A stretch of DNA of 10,913 nt from an uncultured Campylobacter sp. (GTDB lineage: Bacteria > Campylobacterota > Campylobacteria > Campylobacterales > Campylobacteraceae): assembly GCA_938046705.1 (NCBI GenBank), contig CALIWP010000067.1, positions 1 through 10,913 of the forward strand. The letters run 5' to 3'. Position numbers and translations under genes: made by a program. Shown here one piece after another: positions 1 to 6,822 of this stretch. Each line of letters starts with the position of its first letter. Position 1 is the first letter of the stretch. The notes under the pieces were generated by a model that saw only the letters and a list, made by a program, of their open reading frames with translations, was not told where the DNA came from and searched no databases.

Positions 1-69
1 ATGATTGCTTTTGAGTTTTTATATAAAATTTGGCCCTATATCTAACACATATTAGGTTGCTTTTTGACC

Positions 70-83
70 TTTTTGGGTATAAT
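70..83 (+). promoter_or_regulatory. Probable promoter of the ATPase/nuclease-like pair
   Basis: A perfect TATAAT at 78-83 follows a T-run and GGG (70-77), the arrangement common in Campylobacter sigma-70 promoters, which rely on a T-rich stretch rather than a clear -35 box. It would start transcription near 90, about 30 bases before the ATG at 120. The leader has only a weak AAAGAG at 101-106 as a ribosome binding site, 13 bases from the start codon. Confidence 0.5.
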
Positions 84-119
84 TAGCAGTTTAAATTTTT
101 AAAGAGCGATAGCAATATT

Positions 120-1346
120 ATGGAATCACAAATAACACAAAAAGAAAGACTTGTAATTAAAGACTTTGGTCCTATTGTTGAATGCGATATTGAAATATCC
201 CCCATGACTGTTTTTATAGGTGAAAGTGGTAGCGGGAAGAGTTGTGTTATGAAAGTGCTATCTATGTTGAGATGGGTTCATAAAAAAATGAATTTCAAAA
301 GCATGATTAAGCGTTCAAAAGTCAAAGGAGAGCCTTTTAGGTTCAGGCTGGACAACATCATAAAACATTCTGGACTCGAAGATTATTTAAAAAAAAGTAG
401 TAAGATAGAGTATTACTTGAACGATGTAAAAATTACAATATCCAACAAAGAACTAAACGCAAGAGAGACGGTAGCGGAAAAAAATTTAACCGTAGAAAAA
501 ATTATATTTATAGGAGACGAAAGATATATTGTCCCTAGTGTCCTTAATTCAAAAACTGCAGAAGTAAGACTATCCAGCTACATGAAGGATACAATGTCTG
601 ACTTCAATCGCTCGTACGATGCTTATTCTGGTGGTTTTAAAATAAGCTCGATTGATGCCTTGCTAAAGAAAGATAAGCATGGGATAAGGGATCAATTTTA
701 TATTATGGGTGATAACCATAAAACAGGCGAATATAAAGTCAAATTTGAGAACGCTTCGTCGGGAACAAAAACATCAGCAATCGTCGAGATAATCGCCTCG
801 TTTTATTCTAATTTTTATAACATAAATGAAACAGTAAGAAATAACGTCATAGAATATATCCTTTTTAAAGCCATAGACGGCGAATGGGATCCTAAAAATT
901 TAAAACAATTTCAAAAAAGCAGGGTTAGTATTTTTATAGAGGAACCTGAGTTAAGTCTATTCCCTACATCACAAAAAAAGATCATAGAATTTTTAGTAAA
1001 AACTATAAATACTGCGGAAAATAAGACTGAAATTGTATTTTCTACACACAGTCCATATATACTAACGACTTTAAATAATTTATTACTGGCAAAAACAGCA
1101 GCAGACGATAATATAAATAATCTCAAAATATTAGAAAAAATAAATAGTATAGTACCGAAAGAAAATCAATTGGACATCAAAAACTTATCAGTTTATGAAA
1201 TAACCAATGGTGTTGTTAGTTCAATTATAGACACTTCATTAAATATGGTTGATGCGGACAAAATAGATAGCGTTTCTGTAAAATCATCAGAAGAATTTAA
1301 TGCGCTTCTAGAGGCAAATTTAGACTCTTTACAAAATGATGAATAA
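120..1346 (+). CDS. AAA/ABC-type ATPase of a putative defence pair
   Basis: This 408-residue protein is an ATPase of the AAA_15/AAA_21 (SMC/RecF/OLD-like ABC) type. The Walker A motif GESGSGKS lies at residues 34-41, directly after a short N-terminal beta strand region (LVIKDFGPIVECDIEI), as usual in this family. An ABC-signature-like NASSGTKTS is at 211-219, Walker B with IFIEEPELSLF at 271-281 (catalytic Glu 274/275) and the switch histidine in STHSPYIL at 308-315. The segment between Walker A and the signature is a charged insert. The C-terminal 80 residues are acidic and carry no TOPRIM nuclease motif, so it is not an OLD nuclease. It overlaps the next gene, which encodes a nuclease-like protein; by analogy with known ATPase-plus-nuclease defence pairs it may sense a phage or DNA signal and gate that partner. 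The gene is clearly more AT-rich than the core genes from 1996 on. ATPase assignment is firm; defence role is inference. Confidence 0.88.
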   Translation: MESQITQKERLVIKDFGPIVECDIEISPMTVFIGESGSGKSCVMKVLSMLRWVHKKMNFKSMIKRSKVKGEPFRFRLDNIIKHSGLEDYLKKSSKIEYYLNDVKITISNKELNARETVAEKNLTVEKIIFIGDERYIVPSVLNSKTAEVRLSSYMKDTMSDFNRSYDAYSGGFKISSIDALLKKDKHGIRDQFYIMGDNHKTGEYKVKFENASSGTKTSAIVEIIASFYSNFYNINETVRNNVIEYILFKAIDGEWDPKNLKQFQKSRVSIFIEEPELSLFPTSQKKIIEFLVKTINTAENKTEIVFSTHSPYILTTLNNLLLAKTAADDNINNLKILEKINSIVPKENQLDIKNLSVYEITNGVVSSIIDTSLNMVDADKIDSVSVKSSEEFNALLEANLDSLQNDE

Positions 1347-1794
1347 GAGATTTAGTTACGAATGCATTGCATCACCAAGCGGTAATGTTGTCGTATGCGA
1401 TGAAAACGGCCGCAAGGTTGAATTAAATTGTAGCGGCGAAAAATTTAATAAAGTTAAGATAGACGGTTGTGTTGAGCCAAGCAATGGAAAGAACTTAAGA
1501 TGTGATTTTATTATTATAAAGGAAGGTGAGGATATAGAAATATATGTGGAATTAAAAGGTCAAGATATTAAAAAGGCAGCCAGGCAAATTGAAGAAACGC
1601 TAAAGGCATACGGGTCATCATCTGCGGCAAAGTACGCAGCCATAGCAACAAGTAAAATACCTCCACCAAAGAAAAACACTAGCTTAGACTCTGCAATAAT
1701 GATCTTGCATAGACTAATGCCGAATAGATATTTTATAAAAAATGGTTACATACGACTTTTGTATAACCACAACAAAATATCTAAAATAAATTAA
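1336..1794 (+). CDS. Small PD-(D/E)XK-nuclease-like partner of the ATPase
   Basis: This 152-residue protein has no name I recognise. Its middle contains a pattern typical of PD-(D/E)XK nuclease folds: RCDFIII with Asp57 ending one strand, a turn, then IEIYVELKG with Glu72 and Lys74, then a helix with KKAARQIEETL (Gln84). This would supply the D-x14-ExK metal site. The remainder is a basic N-terminal strand region and a C-terminal KNGYIRLLYNHN strand. It starts 11 bases inside the ATPase gene in another frame (ATG at 1336, or the adjacent ATG at 1339), with no good ribosome binding site, so translation is probably coupled. Both genes are AT-rich. Likely role is a DNA or RNA nuclease controlled by the ATPase, but the fold assignment rests on motif reading only; a non-catalytic binding protein is possible. 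Confidence 0.75.
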   Translation: MMNKRFSYECIASPSGNVVVCDENGRKVELNCSGEKFNKVKIDGCVEPSNGKNLRCDFIIIKEGEDIEIYVELKGQDIKKAARQIEETLKAYGSSSAAKYAAIATSKIPPPKKNTSLDSAIMILHRLMPNRYFIKNGYIRLLYNHNKISKIN

Positions 1795-1953
1795 TAATAT
1801 TAAGTGCAATTTTTATAGTAGTTTTATTGTGTCGTGGTTAAGGGTGTTTGCGACGAGTGCTTTTAAAATTTGCGCTCAAATTTGACGGTAAATTGGCAGC
1901 TTAAATTCGCTTACCGAGCAAATTTATAAAAATGTGATCTGCTAAATTTGCCT

Positions 1954-1981
1954 CGTCAAATTTAAAAACTCAAATTTGACG
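1954..1981. terminator. AAATTT hairpin, possible terminator of thioesterase gene
   Basis: A perfect 10-base inverted repeat, CGTCAAATTT (1954-1963) and AAATTTGACG (1972-1981), with an 8-base loop. It lies 14 bases past the thioesterase stop codon on the minus strand. Read on that strand the loop contains a run of T (GAGTTTTT), but no T-run follows the stem, so factor-independent termination is only a guess. The rest of the 1795-1995 gap is AT-rich with no gene seen. Confidence 0.35.
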
Positions 1982-1995
1982 CGGATAGCCCAAAA

Positions 1996-2391
1996 CTAAT
2001 CCTCGTAAAGCTTCGCGATCTCCGGCGGTATCGCAATCGGACGACCGCGCGAGAGGTCGAAAAATACATAAGTCGTCACCGCGCTAGCGACCATGGCGCC
2101 ATCCTTGCTAAACTCGTAAAAGCGCTTGGAGCAGCTTCTTTTTTCGGGCTGCGTCCAGGTTTTCACGCACACCTTATCGCCTAAAAACAGCTGCCCCAGA
2201 TAGTCTATCTCATGCCTGCGCACCATCCACGTGCGGTTTTGCGCGAGATTTGTCTCGATGAGGTCGCCCACGGCGTTTGAGTGTGCGCTAGCGGCTTCTT
2301 GCATCCAGATGACGTAGTGAGCGTTGTTTGCATGATGATTCACGTCGATGGCGTCCTCGCCCACTGCAAATTCGTAATAAAAAATTTTCAT
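1996..2391 (-). CDS. Acyl-CoA thioesterase, 4HBT/YbgC-like hotdog family
   Basis: A 131-residue single-domain hotdog-fold protein, the usual length for the 4-hydroxybenzoyl-CoA thioesterase/YbgC group. The diagnostic N-terminal segment is DVNHHANNAHYVIWMQEA (residues 16-33): an Asp, then H-x-N-N, then Y-x-x-W-x-x-E/Q-A, as in cytosolic hydrolases of acyl-CoA or acyl-ACP. Strand-forming stretches follow (RRHEIDYLGQLFLGDKV, VASAVTTYVFFD). The substrate cannot be read from the sequence. The start is well supported: GGAGCG sits 4 bases before the ATG at 2391. It is transcribed divergently from the methyltransferase; no functional link between the two is evident. Confidence 0.85.
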   Translation of the reverse strand: MKIFYYEFAVGEDAIDVNHHANNAHYVIWMQEAASAHSNAVGDLIETNLAQNRTWMVRRHEIDYLGQLFLGDKVCVKTWTQPEKRSCSKRFYEFSKDGAMVASAVTTYVFFDLSRGRPIAIPPEIAKLYED

Positions 2392-2409
2392 TTTCGCTCC
2401 TAAAAACGC

Positions 2410-2421
2410 TAAAATTGTAGC
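2410..2421 (-). promoter_or_regulatory. Extended -10 promoter of the thioesterase gene
   Basis: On the minus strand the gap reads TTTTTGCTACAAT, an extended -10 (TG, one base, TACAAT at 2419-2414). Transcription would start near 2407, leaving a short leader with GGAGCG before the ATG at 2391. On the plus strand TAAAAT at 2410-2415 overlaps it and could be the -10 box of the methyltransferase gene, so the two promoters would share bases in this 51-base gap. Confidence 0.45.
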
Positions 2422-2442
2422 AAAAATTTAAAGGCAAACAAA

Positions 2443-3162
2443 ATGAAAGAGATGTGGGACAAAAAGGCGGCGAGCTATCCGCGATTTACGGGCGAACCTA
2501 GCGTTTTTCATAGAGGGCTTTACGCTAAGATCGCCGAGTTTGGCGTCAAATTTGAGGGCAAAAGTGTCGTTGATATAGGCTGCGGCACGGGCGTGCATAC
2601 GCTGTTTTTGGCGCAAATTTGCCGCGAGATAACGGGTATGGATATCTCGGGCGAGATGCTAAAAGTCATGGTTGAAGACGCGGCCAAATTTAACATTTCA
2701 AATTTAACCGCCGTTCAAAGCGATTTTAAAAACTTTAATCCAAACCGCGTTTACGACGTGGCTTTTAGCACGATGAGTCCCGCGATCGCGGACGAGGAGG
2801 ATTTTAGTAAATTTATAAATTTAGGCGAAAAAAGGGTCTATCTTTGGTGGAACAAACCGCGTTATTCAAGCGTTTTGGAGCTTTTTTACGAGGGCTCTGA
2901 AAAGCGATGCTTTAAAGAAAAGACAAATTTTTTTGAAGAGTACCTGCGCCGCGAAAATATCGCTTTTAACTCCTGCGTGCTCGAGGAGTCTCGCGAGCAA
3001 AAACGCACGCTTGAAGAGATGACGCAAAACGCGCTTTGGCATTTACAAATCGCAAATTTTACGCACGATGAAAACGCGGTCAGATCGCGGCTAGAAAGCA
3101 TCGCGCAGGATGGCTACGTGACGGAAAAAATCGTCTCTTCAATGAAGCTTTTAGTTTTTTAA
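2443..3162 (+). CDS. Class I SAM-dependent methyltransferase
   Basis: A 239-residue soluble protein with a Rossmann methyltransferase core. Motif I is VVDIGCGTG (42-50), the SAM-ribose acidic residue is Asp67 in GMDIS, and Asp94 in VQSDF fits the adenine-contacting position. The start MKEMWDKKAASYPRF resembles the N-terminus of UbiE/MenG-like and other small-molecule methyltransferases. The downstream half (YLWWNK, then a charged helical region) lacks any motif that names the substrate, so only the class is assigned. The ATG at 2443 has AAGG at 2431-2434 with 8-base spacing. The gene is preceded by a divergent thioesterase and followed, with a new promoter, by the cytochrome/c-di-GMP unit; it looks monocistronic. 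Confidence 0.85.
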   Translation: MKEMWDKKAASYPRFTGEPSVFHRGLYAKIAEFGVKFEGKSVVDIGCGTGVHTLFLAQICREITGMDISGEMLKVMVEDAAKFNISNLTAVQSDFKNFNPNRVYDVAFSTMSPAIADEEDFSKFINLGEKRVYLWWNKPRYSSVLELFYEGSEKRCFKEKTNFFEEYLRRENIAFNSCVLEESREQKRTLEEMTQNALWHLQIANFTHDENAVRSRLESIAQDGYVTEKIVSSMKLLVF

Positions 3163-3170
3163 GATATAAT
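3150..3170 (+). promoter_or_regulatory. Promoter of the peroxidase-like/PDE unit
   Basis: A perfect TATAAT at 3165-3170 is preceded by the T-rich TTTAGTTTTTTAAGA, as in Campylobacter sigma-70 promoters. It overlaps the stop codon region of the methyltransferase gene. Transcription would start near 3177, about 30 bases before the TTG start codon at 3206. Confidence 0.55.
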
Positions 3171-3205
3171 CGCTTTATTTATTTAAAATTTAAAAAGGAT
3201 TTTAG

Positions 3206-4090
3206 TTGCCGCGAGCGTTTTTGCAGATATTTTCGTGCGTTTTATACTTCTTTTGCGTTCAATCTTTCGCCGCTTCGCACGTTTTATCTCCGGTCGCTCA
3301 GCCTAAATTTGACGAACAAAAAGCCAGACTGGGCAAGGAGCTGTTTTTCGACGCCTCGCTAAGCCCGAGCGGAACACTATCCTGCGAGAAATGCCACAAC
3401 CTTTACTGGGACTTAAGCGGTACGAGCAAAAAAAACGTAAAAATCTCCGCCGACGAGGAGATTAGCCCGCCAACTGCGCTAAACTCGGCGCTAAATTTTA
3501 TCTTTTTTAAAAACGGCGAAGTTAAGGATATAGCCGAGCAGGTTAGACAGAGCTTGACCGATAAAAATCAGCTTGCTAGCGAGCCGAAATTTCTAGTCCA
3601 AAAGGTAAATCAAAACTCCGTTTATAGGAATAAATTTGAAGAGCTTTATGAGGATGGGGTAAGCTTTGAAAGTATCGTCGATGCGCTGGTAAATTTTGAA
3701 AAAGCCCTCGTCACGCCAAATGCCAAATTTGATAAATTTATCAGCGGAGACGAGAGCGTTTTTGACGAAGAGGAAAAGCGCGGATTTGAGCTTTTTAAAA
3801 CAATCGGTTGCATAAACTGCCATAGCGGCGCAAATATGGGCGCAAATCTCTACTACGAGCTAAAATTTGACGCAGACGGCAACAAAACCGGCCGCTACAA
3901 AGTACCCAGCCTTCGAAATATCGAAAAAACCGCGCCGTATCTTTATAGCGGCGAGCTAGCCGATCTAAAAGAGGCGCTAAAAATAATCGCTAAAATGCGC
4001 ATAAACTACGATCTAAGCGGCGAGCAGACGCACGCGCTTTATAAATTCTTGCTGACTTTAAGCGGCGAAAAACCGGAAATTTTAAAATGA
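3206..4090 (+). CDS. Exported di-heme cytochrome c peroxidase-like protein, degenerate
   Basis: A 294-residue member of the CCP/MauG di-heme family. A signal peptide covers about residues 1-23 (hydrophobic LQIFSCVLYFFCVQSF, cleavage near AA-S). Two heme c sites are CEKCH (60-64) and CINCH (202-206), and the family motif KVPSLRNIEKTAPYL is at 232-246. It should sit in the periplasm. Family features are missing: no His between the two hemes to act as distal ligand, Gln122 where the catalytic Glu of the NPVEM motif is expected, Tyr247 where the family usually has His (PYMHDG), and Ile261 where the axial Met of the C-terminal heme normally falls (Met264 is nearby). H2O2 reduction is therefore doubtful; electron transfer or sensing is possible. 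The start is TTG, chosen because AAAAAGGA lies 6 to 7 bases upstream. The stop overlaps the next ATG (ATGA), which ties it to the c-di-GMP protein. Confidence 0.85.
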   Translation: MPRAFLQIFSCVLYFFCVQSFAASHVLSPVAQPKFDEQKARLGKELFFDASLSPSGTLSCEKCHNLYWDLSGTSKKNVKISADEEISPPTALNSALNFIFFKNGEVKDIAEQVRQSLTDKNQLASEPKFLVQKVNQNSVYRNKFEELYEDGVSFESIVDALVNFEKALVTPNAKFDKFISGDESVFDEEEKRGFELFKTIGCINCHSGANMGANLYYELKFDADGNKTGRYKVPSLRNIEKTAPYLYSGELADLKEALKIIAKMRINYDLSGEQTHALYKFLLTLSGEKPEILK

Positions 4091-6522
4091 AACACAAGAT
4101 AATCTTTCATAAAATTTTATTTTTTACTATCGTTTGTATCGTATTTTTTGGAACCGTGATGACCTATAAGGCTACCAAGGACCTAGTAACCGCCTATGAG
4201 TGGAAAGGCACGATAGAAAGCGCAATGGAAGCTAACGACGAGGCAAATTTCTTGCTCGAAAAAAGCCTTCTAGAGGCCGACTACGACGCGATCATGCGCC
4301 ATACGGCTGAGTTTCAAAAGGCTCTAAAAAAGCTTGATTCAAGTAACCTGATCTCCTTTGAAAAGCTAGCGTTAAACGAAAAAACTTTTAGCGAGCTAGA
4401 GGAAGCGGTTGAAAAAAGAGTCGAGCTAACGGATAAATTTAACTCCGTTACGATAATGGCAAAGCTCGTTTATAACGAAATAATCTTAAAATTCGAGGCT
4501 TTAGACGGGCTTTATTTTAACGAGCTGATGCCGCAAATTTTGATGTTTAGATACGACTTAAACACTGATCTAGCGGCACCCAAAAAGCTTTTAAACGAGT
4601 ATTTAAAGAACCCAAAACTAACTAAAAACGACGCAGAATTTTTATCGAGCGCACAAAAACTGATCGGCCACTACGAGCAGGCGCAAAAGCTTTACCGCGA
4701 TATAATTTCGCTCGGAATTTACAATAAACTATCCGACCTCAAAGAAAGTAGCGAGCGCTACATACAAAACGTCTTATCGAATTTACGTAGGACGATGGCG
4801 CTAGTGTTTGTGTTGTTTGGGCTTGCGTCGATATTTGTTTATATTTCTTATGCTAGAGCTAGAAACAACATCAGGCTACTAAACCGTTTCGAGCAAGCCG
4901 TCGATAATAGCTTTAACGCGATAACCTTTACCGACCTAGATAGAAAGGTCAAATACGTAAATAAAATTTTCGAGCAAAATTTCGGTTATAAATTTGAGGA
5001 ACTAAAAGATCAAAATATAAATATCATAAAGTCCCATCAGCACTCAAATGAATTTTATCAAGATATGCTAAAAACGATAGAATCGGATCAAATTTGGCGA
5101 GCCGACGAGCTGGTGAGTAAAACAAAAAGCGGCGAACTCATATACGAGCAGGTTATTTTCTCTCCGCTTTTTAACGAAAGCGGCGATAAAGACGGCTACA
5201 TGTCGATCAAATTTGATAGAACCAAAGAGATCGCGATGACAAAAGAGCTCGAAAACAAAAACAAAGAGCTACAAAACGAAGCGCTAAAAGACAAGCTAAC
5301 GGGGCTTGGCAGTTATTTTGCTCTGACGCAAAGGATGGAGCAGGGCTCGGGCGGCATGATCATCTATATAAACATTAATAACTTTATGGATTTTCGGTTT
5401 TTTTACAAAACAAAGACCGTGGACGCCATCATTGCTTCATTTGCGACGACGCTTCAGCTTTGTATCGACACTTATAAGATTGATGCGAACATTTATAGAG
5501 TGCAGTTTGATGAGTTTTGCATCTGGTACGGCGGTGACGATGCAGAGCGTGTAGTGCGTAAATTTATCGATTATTTTAAGGCAAATAGCCTCTATATCAC
5601 GGTCGAGGGAACAAGGGAGTTTATCCCAAATATCAAAATAACCATCGGCGTTAGCATGCCTCAAGACACTCCGCAAACAAACCGCCTAACTCAAGCCATG
5701 CTAGCTCACCACGAAGCTAAGCAAAACGGCGAAACGGTGCAGTTTTACACCGAAAACAGCCACATCGAGCAGCAGTACTACCACAACCAAATCATGTCGC
5801 GCACCATCGAAAACGCGCTATATAACGATACTGTGATCGTCGAGTGTCAGCCGATCTACGACGTATCTGGCGAAACGGCGCGGGTCAAATACTACGAAGT
5901 GCTCGTACGCCTCATCGACGAAAACGGCAAGATCCGCTATCCGGGCGAGTTTTTGGACATAGCAAAGAAAATTTCGCTTTATAACGATATCACGAAAAAG
6001 GTCATCGAGCACGTATTTAGGCTAGTTGAGAAGTTTACGAATACAAGCTTTTCTATGAACCTTTCTAGCAGCGATATCGCAAACGAAAGCATAAGGGATA
6101 TCATCGAGAAAAAGCTACGCGTCTGCTCAAGACCCGAGCACGTGTATTTTGAGATACTAGAGAGCGAGGGCGTGGATGATTATAAGATCGTAAATGATTT
6201 TATCAACAGGATCCGCGCCTACGACTGCAAAATTTCGATCGATGATTTCGGTAGCGGCTACTCAAACTACTACCGCATCTTGGAGCTTGATATCGACACG
6301 ATCAAGATCGACGGCTCGATCATCAAAAAGCTACCTTACGACAAAAATGCTAGGTATCTACTGCAAACTATCATCGACTTTGCCGGAAGACAGGGCTACA
6401 ACGTCGTGGCAGAGTTTGTTAGCTCAGAGGAGATCCTCGCCGAGATAAAGAAATTTGGCATCAAATACGCGCAAGGGTTTTTGCTGGGCAAGCCGACCTC
6501 GCCGAGCAATATCGAGGAGTAA
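4087..6522 (+). CDS. Membrane c-di-GMP phosphodiesterase (periplasmic sensor-PAS-GGDEF*-EAL)
   Basis: An 811-residue signalling protein. Transmembrane helix 1 is about 8-25, then a mostly helical periplasmic region about 26-236 (possibly DAHL-like), helix 2 about 237-255, a PAS domain about 265-380 (AITFTDLDRKVKYVNKIFE), a linker helix, GGDEF about 398-555 and EAL about 572-805. The GGDEF signature is VQFDEF (472-477) instead of GGDEF and the Asp-rich nucleotide-site strand is IYININNF, so cyclase activity is unlikely. The EAL site looks complete: EVLVR (604-608), Asn658, Glu689, Asp719-Asp720 in DDFGSGYS, Lys740, Glu776 and Gln796; only the second Glu of the usual AEGVE is replaced (AEFVSS). 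It should hydrolyse c-di-GMP, with the degenerate GGDEF perhaps acting as a GTP sensor. It starts inside the stop of the peroxidase-like gene (ATGA), so it is probably translationally coupled and may read the redox or heme state of that partner. Confidence 0.9.
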   Translation: MKHKIIFHKILFFTIVCIVFFGTVMTYKATKDLVTAYEWKGTIESAMEANDEANFLLEKSLLEADYDAIMRHTAEFQKALKKLDSSNLISFEKLALNEKTFSELEEAVEKRVELTDKFNSVTIMAKLVYNEIILKFEALDGLYFNELMPQILMFRYDLNTDLAAPKKLLNEYLKNPKLTKNDAEFLSSAQKLIGHYEQAQKLYRDIISLGIYNKLSDLKESSERYIQNVLSNLRRTMALVFVLFGLASIFVYISYARARNNIRLLNRFEQAVDNSFNAITFTDLDRKVKYVNKIFEQNFGYKFEELKDQNINIIKSHQHSNEFYQDMLKTIESDQIWRADELVSKTKSGELIYEQVIFSPLFNESGDKDGYMSIKFDRTKEIAMTKELENKNKELQNEALKDKLTGLGSYFALTQRMEQGSGGMIIYININNFMDFRFFYKTKTVDAIIASFATTLQLCIDTYKIDANIYRVQFDEFCIWYGGDDAERVVRKFIDYFKANSLYITVEGTREFIPNIKITIGVSMPQDTPQTNRLTQAMLAHHEAKQNGETVQFYTENSHIEQQYYHNQIMSRTIENALYNDTVIVECQPIYDVSGETARVKYYEVLVRLIDENGKIRYPGEFLDIAKKISLYNDITKKVIEHVFRLVEKFTNTSFSMNLSSSDIANESIRDIIEKKLRVCSRPEHVYFEILESEGVDDYKIVNDFINRIRAYDCKISIDDFGSGYSNYYRILELDIDTIKIDGSIIKKLPYDKNARYLLQTIIDFAGRQGYNVVAEFVSSEEILAEIKKFGIKYAQGFLLGKPTSPSNIEE

Positions 6523-6530
6523 GCGGACGG

Positions 6531-6545
6531 GCGGCTTTGAGCCGC
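6531..6545 (+). terminator. Hairpin after the phosphodiesterase gene
   Basis: Perfect 6-base stem GCGGCT (6531-6536) / AGCCGC (6540-6545) with a TTG loop, 8 bases past the stop codon, followed by TAAATTTAG. The GC-rich stem in this position suggests termination, but the T-run is weak. Confidence 0.45.
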
Positions 6546-6588
6546 TAAATTTAGCTCATCTTGGTCAAATTTGCCCGCTCAAATTTGA

Positions 6589-6726
6589 CTACTCCTGCAT
6601 CCAAACTGCCAAAAATCCAAGCAAAACGATAGCGAAAAACAAACCCGCCTGAAAATAAAAATTCTTTTTCAAATTTTCGTTTATCAAAGCGCAAAGCTCG
6701 GAAATAAAAATATATAGCTCGCTCAC
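6589..6726 (-). CDS. Small single-helix membrane protein, GTG start
   Basis: A 45-residue reading frame inside a 300-base gap that otherwise holds no gene. It starts with GTG at 6726 and has AAAGGA at 6737-6732 exactly 5 bases upstream, as good as the sites of the neighbouring genes. The first half is amphipathic and charged (SELYIFISELCALINENLKK), and residues about 25-43 form one hydrophobic helix (FQAGLFFAIVLLGFLAVW), ending MQE. It would be an inner-membrane miniprotein. It lies 96 bases downstream of the DUF1523-type gene on the same strand and may be co-transcribed with it. I do not recognise a family. An overlapping longer frame (6551-6745) reads as Arg/Phe-rich noise and has its start only one base from the same AAAGGA, which favours this one. 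Confidence 0.55.
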   Translation of the reverse strand: MSELYIFISELCALINENLKKNFYFQAGLFFAIVLLGFLAVWMQE

Positions 6727-6778
6727 GCATATCCTTTGGCCTCAAGTTTTATGTCAAATTTGCTGCTACTGCCTAGTC

Positions 6779-6814
6779 AAATTTGAGCGAGGCGACGAAA
6801 AGCCGCTCAAATTT
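6779..6814. repeat. 11-base inverted repeat downstream of the DUF1523-type gene
   Basis: AAATTTGAGCG (6779-6789) and CGCTCAAATTT (6804-6814) form a perfect 11-base stem with a 14-base loop, 8 bases past the stop codon of the minus-strand DUF1523-type gene. It may terminate or stabilise that transcript. It is built from the AAATTTGA word common across the window, and no T-run follows on the minus strand. Confidence 0.45.
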
Positions 6815-6822
6815 AGCTTGGA

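Noticed and set aside
1..45. ATG-initiated frame at the window edge (14 codons)
   Set aside because: Too short and without context; it may be the tail of an upstream gene or chance.
64..83. TTGACC as a -35 box paired with TATAAT
   Set aside because: Only 8 bases separate the two; the usual spacing is about 17.
120..1794. Gabija, OLD or PARIS defence system
   Set aside because: The ATPase has no TOPRIM domain and the partner is neither UvrD-like nor of the DUF4435 type.
6551..6745. 64-residue frame on the minus strand
   Set aside because: Arg/Phe-rich, unlike the neighbours; its ATG is one base from the AAAGGA that fits the overlapping GTG-start frame.
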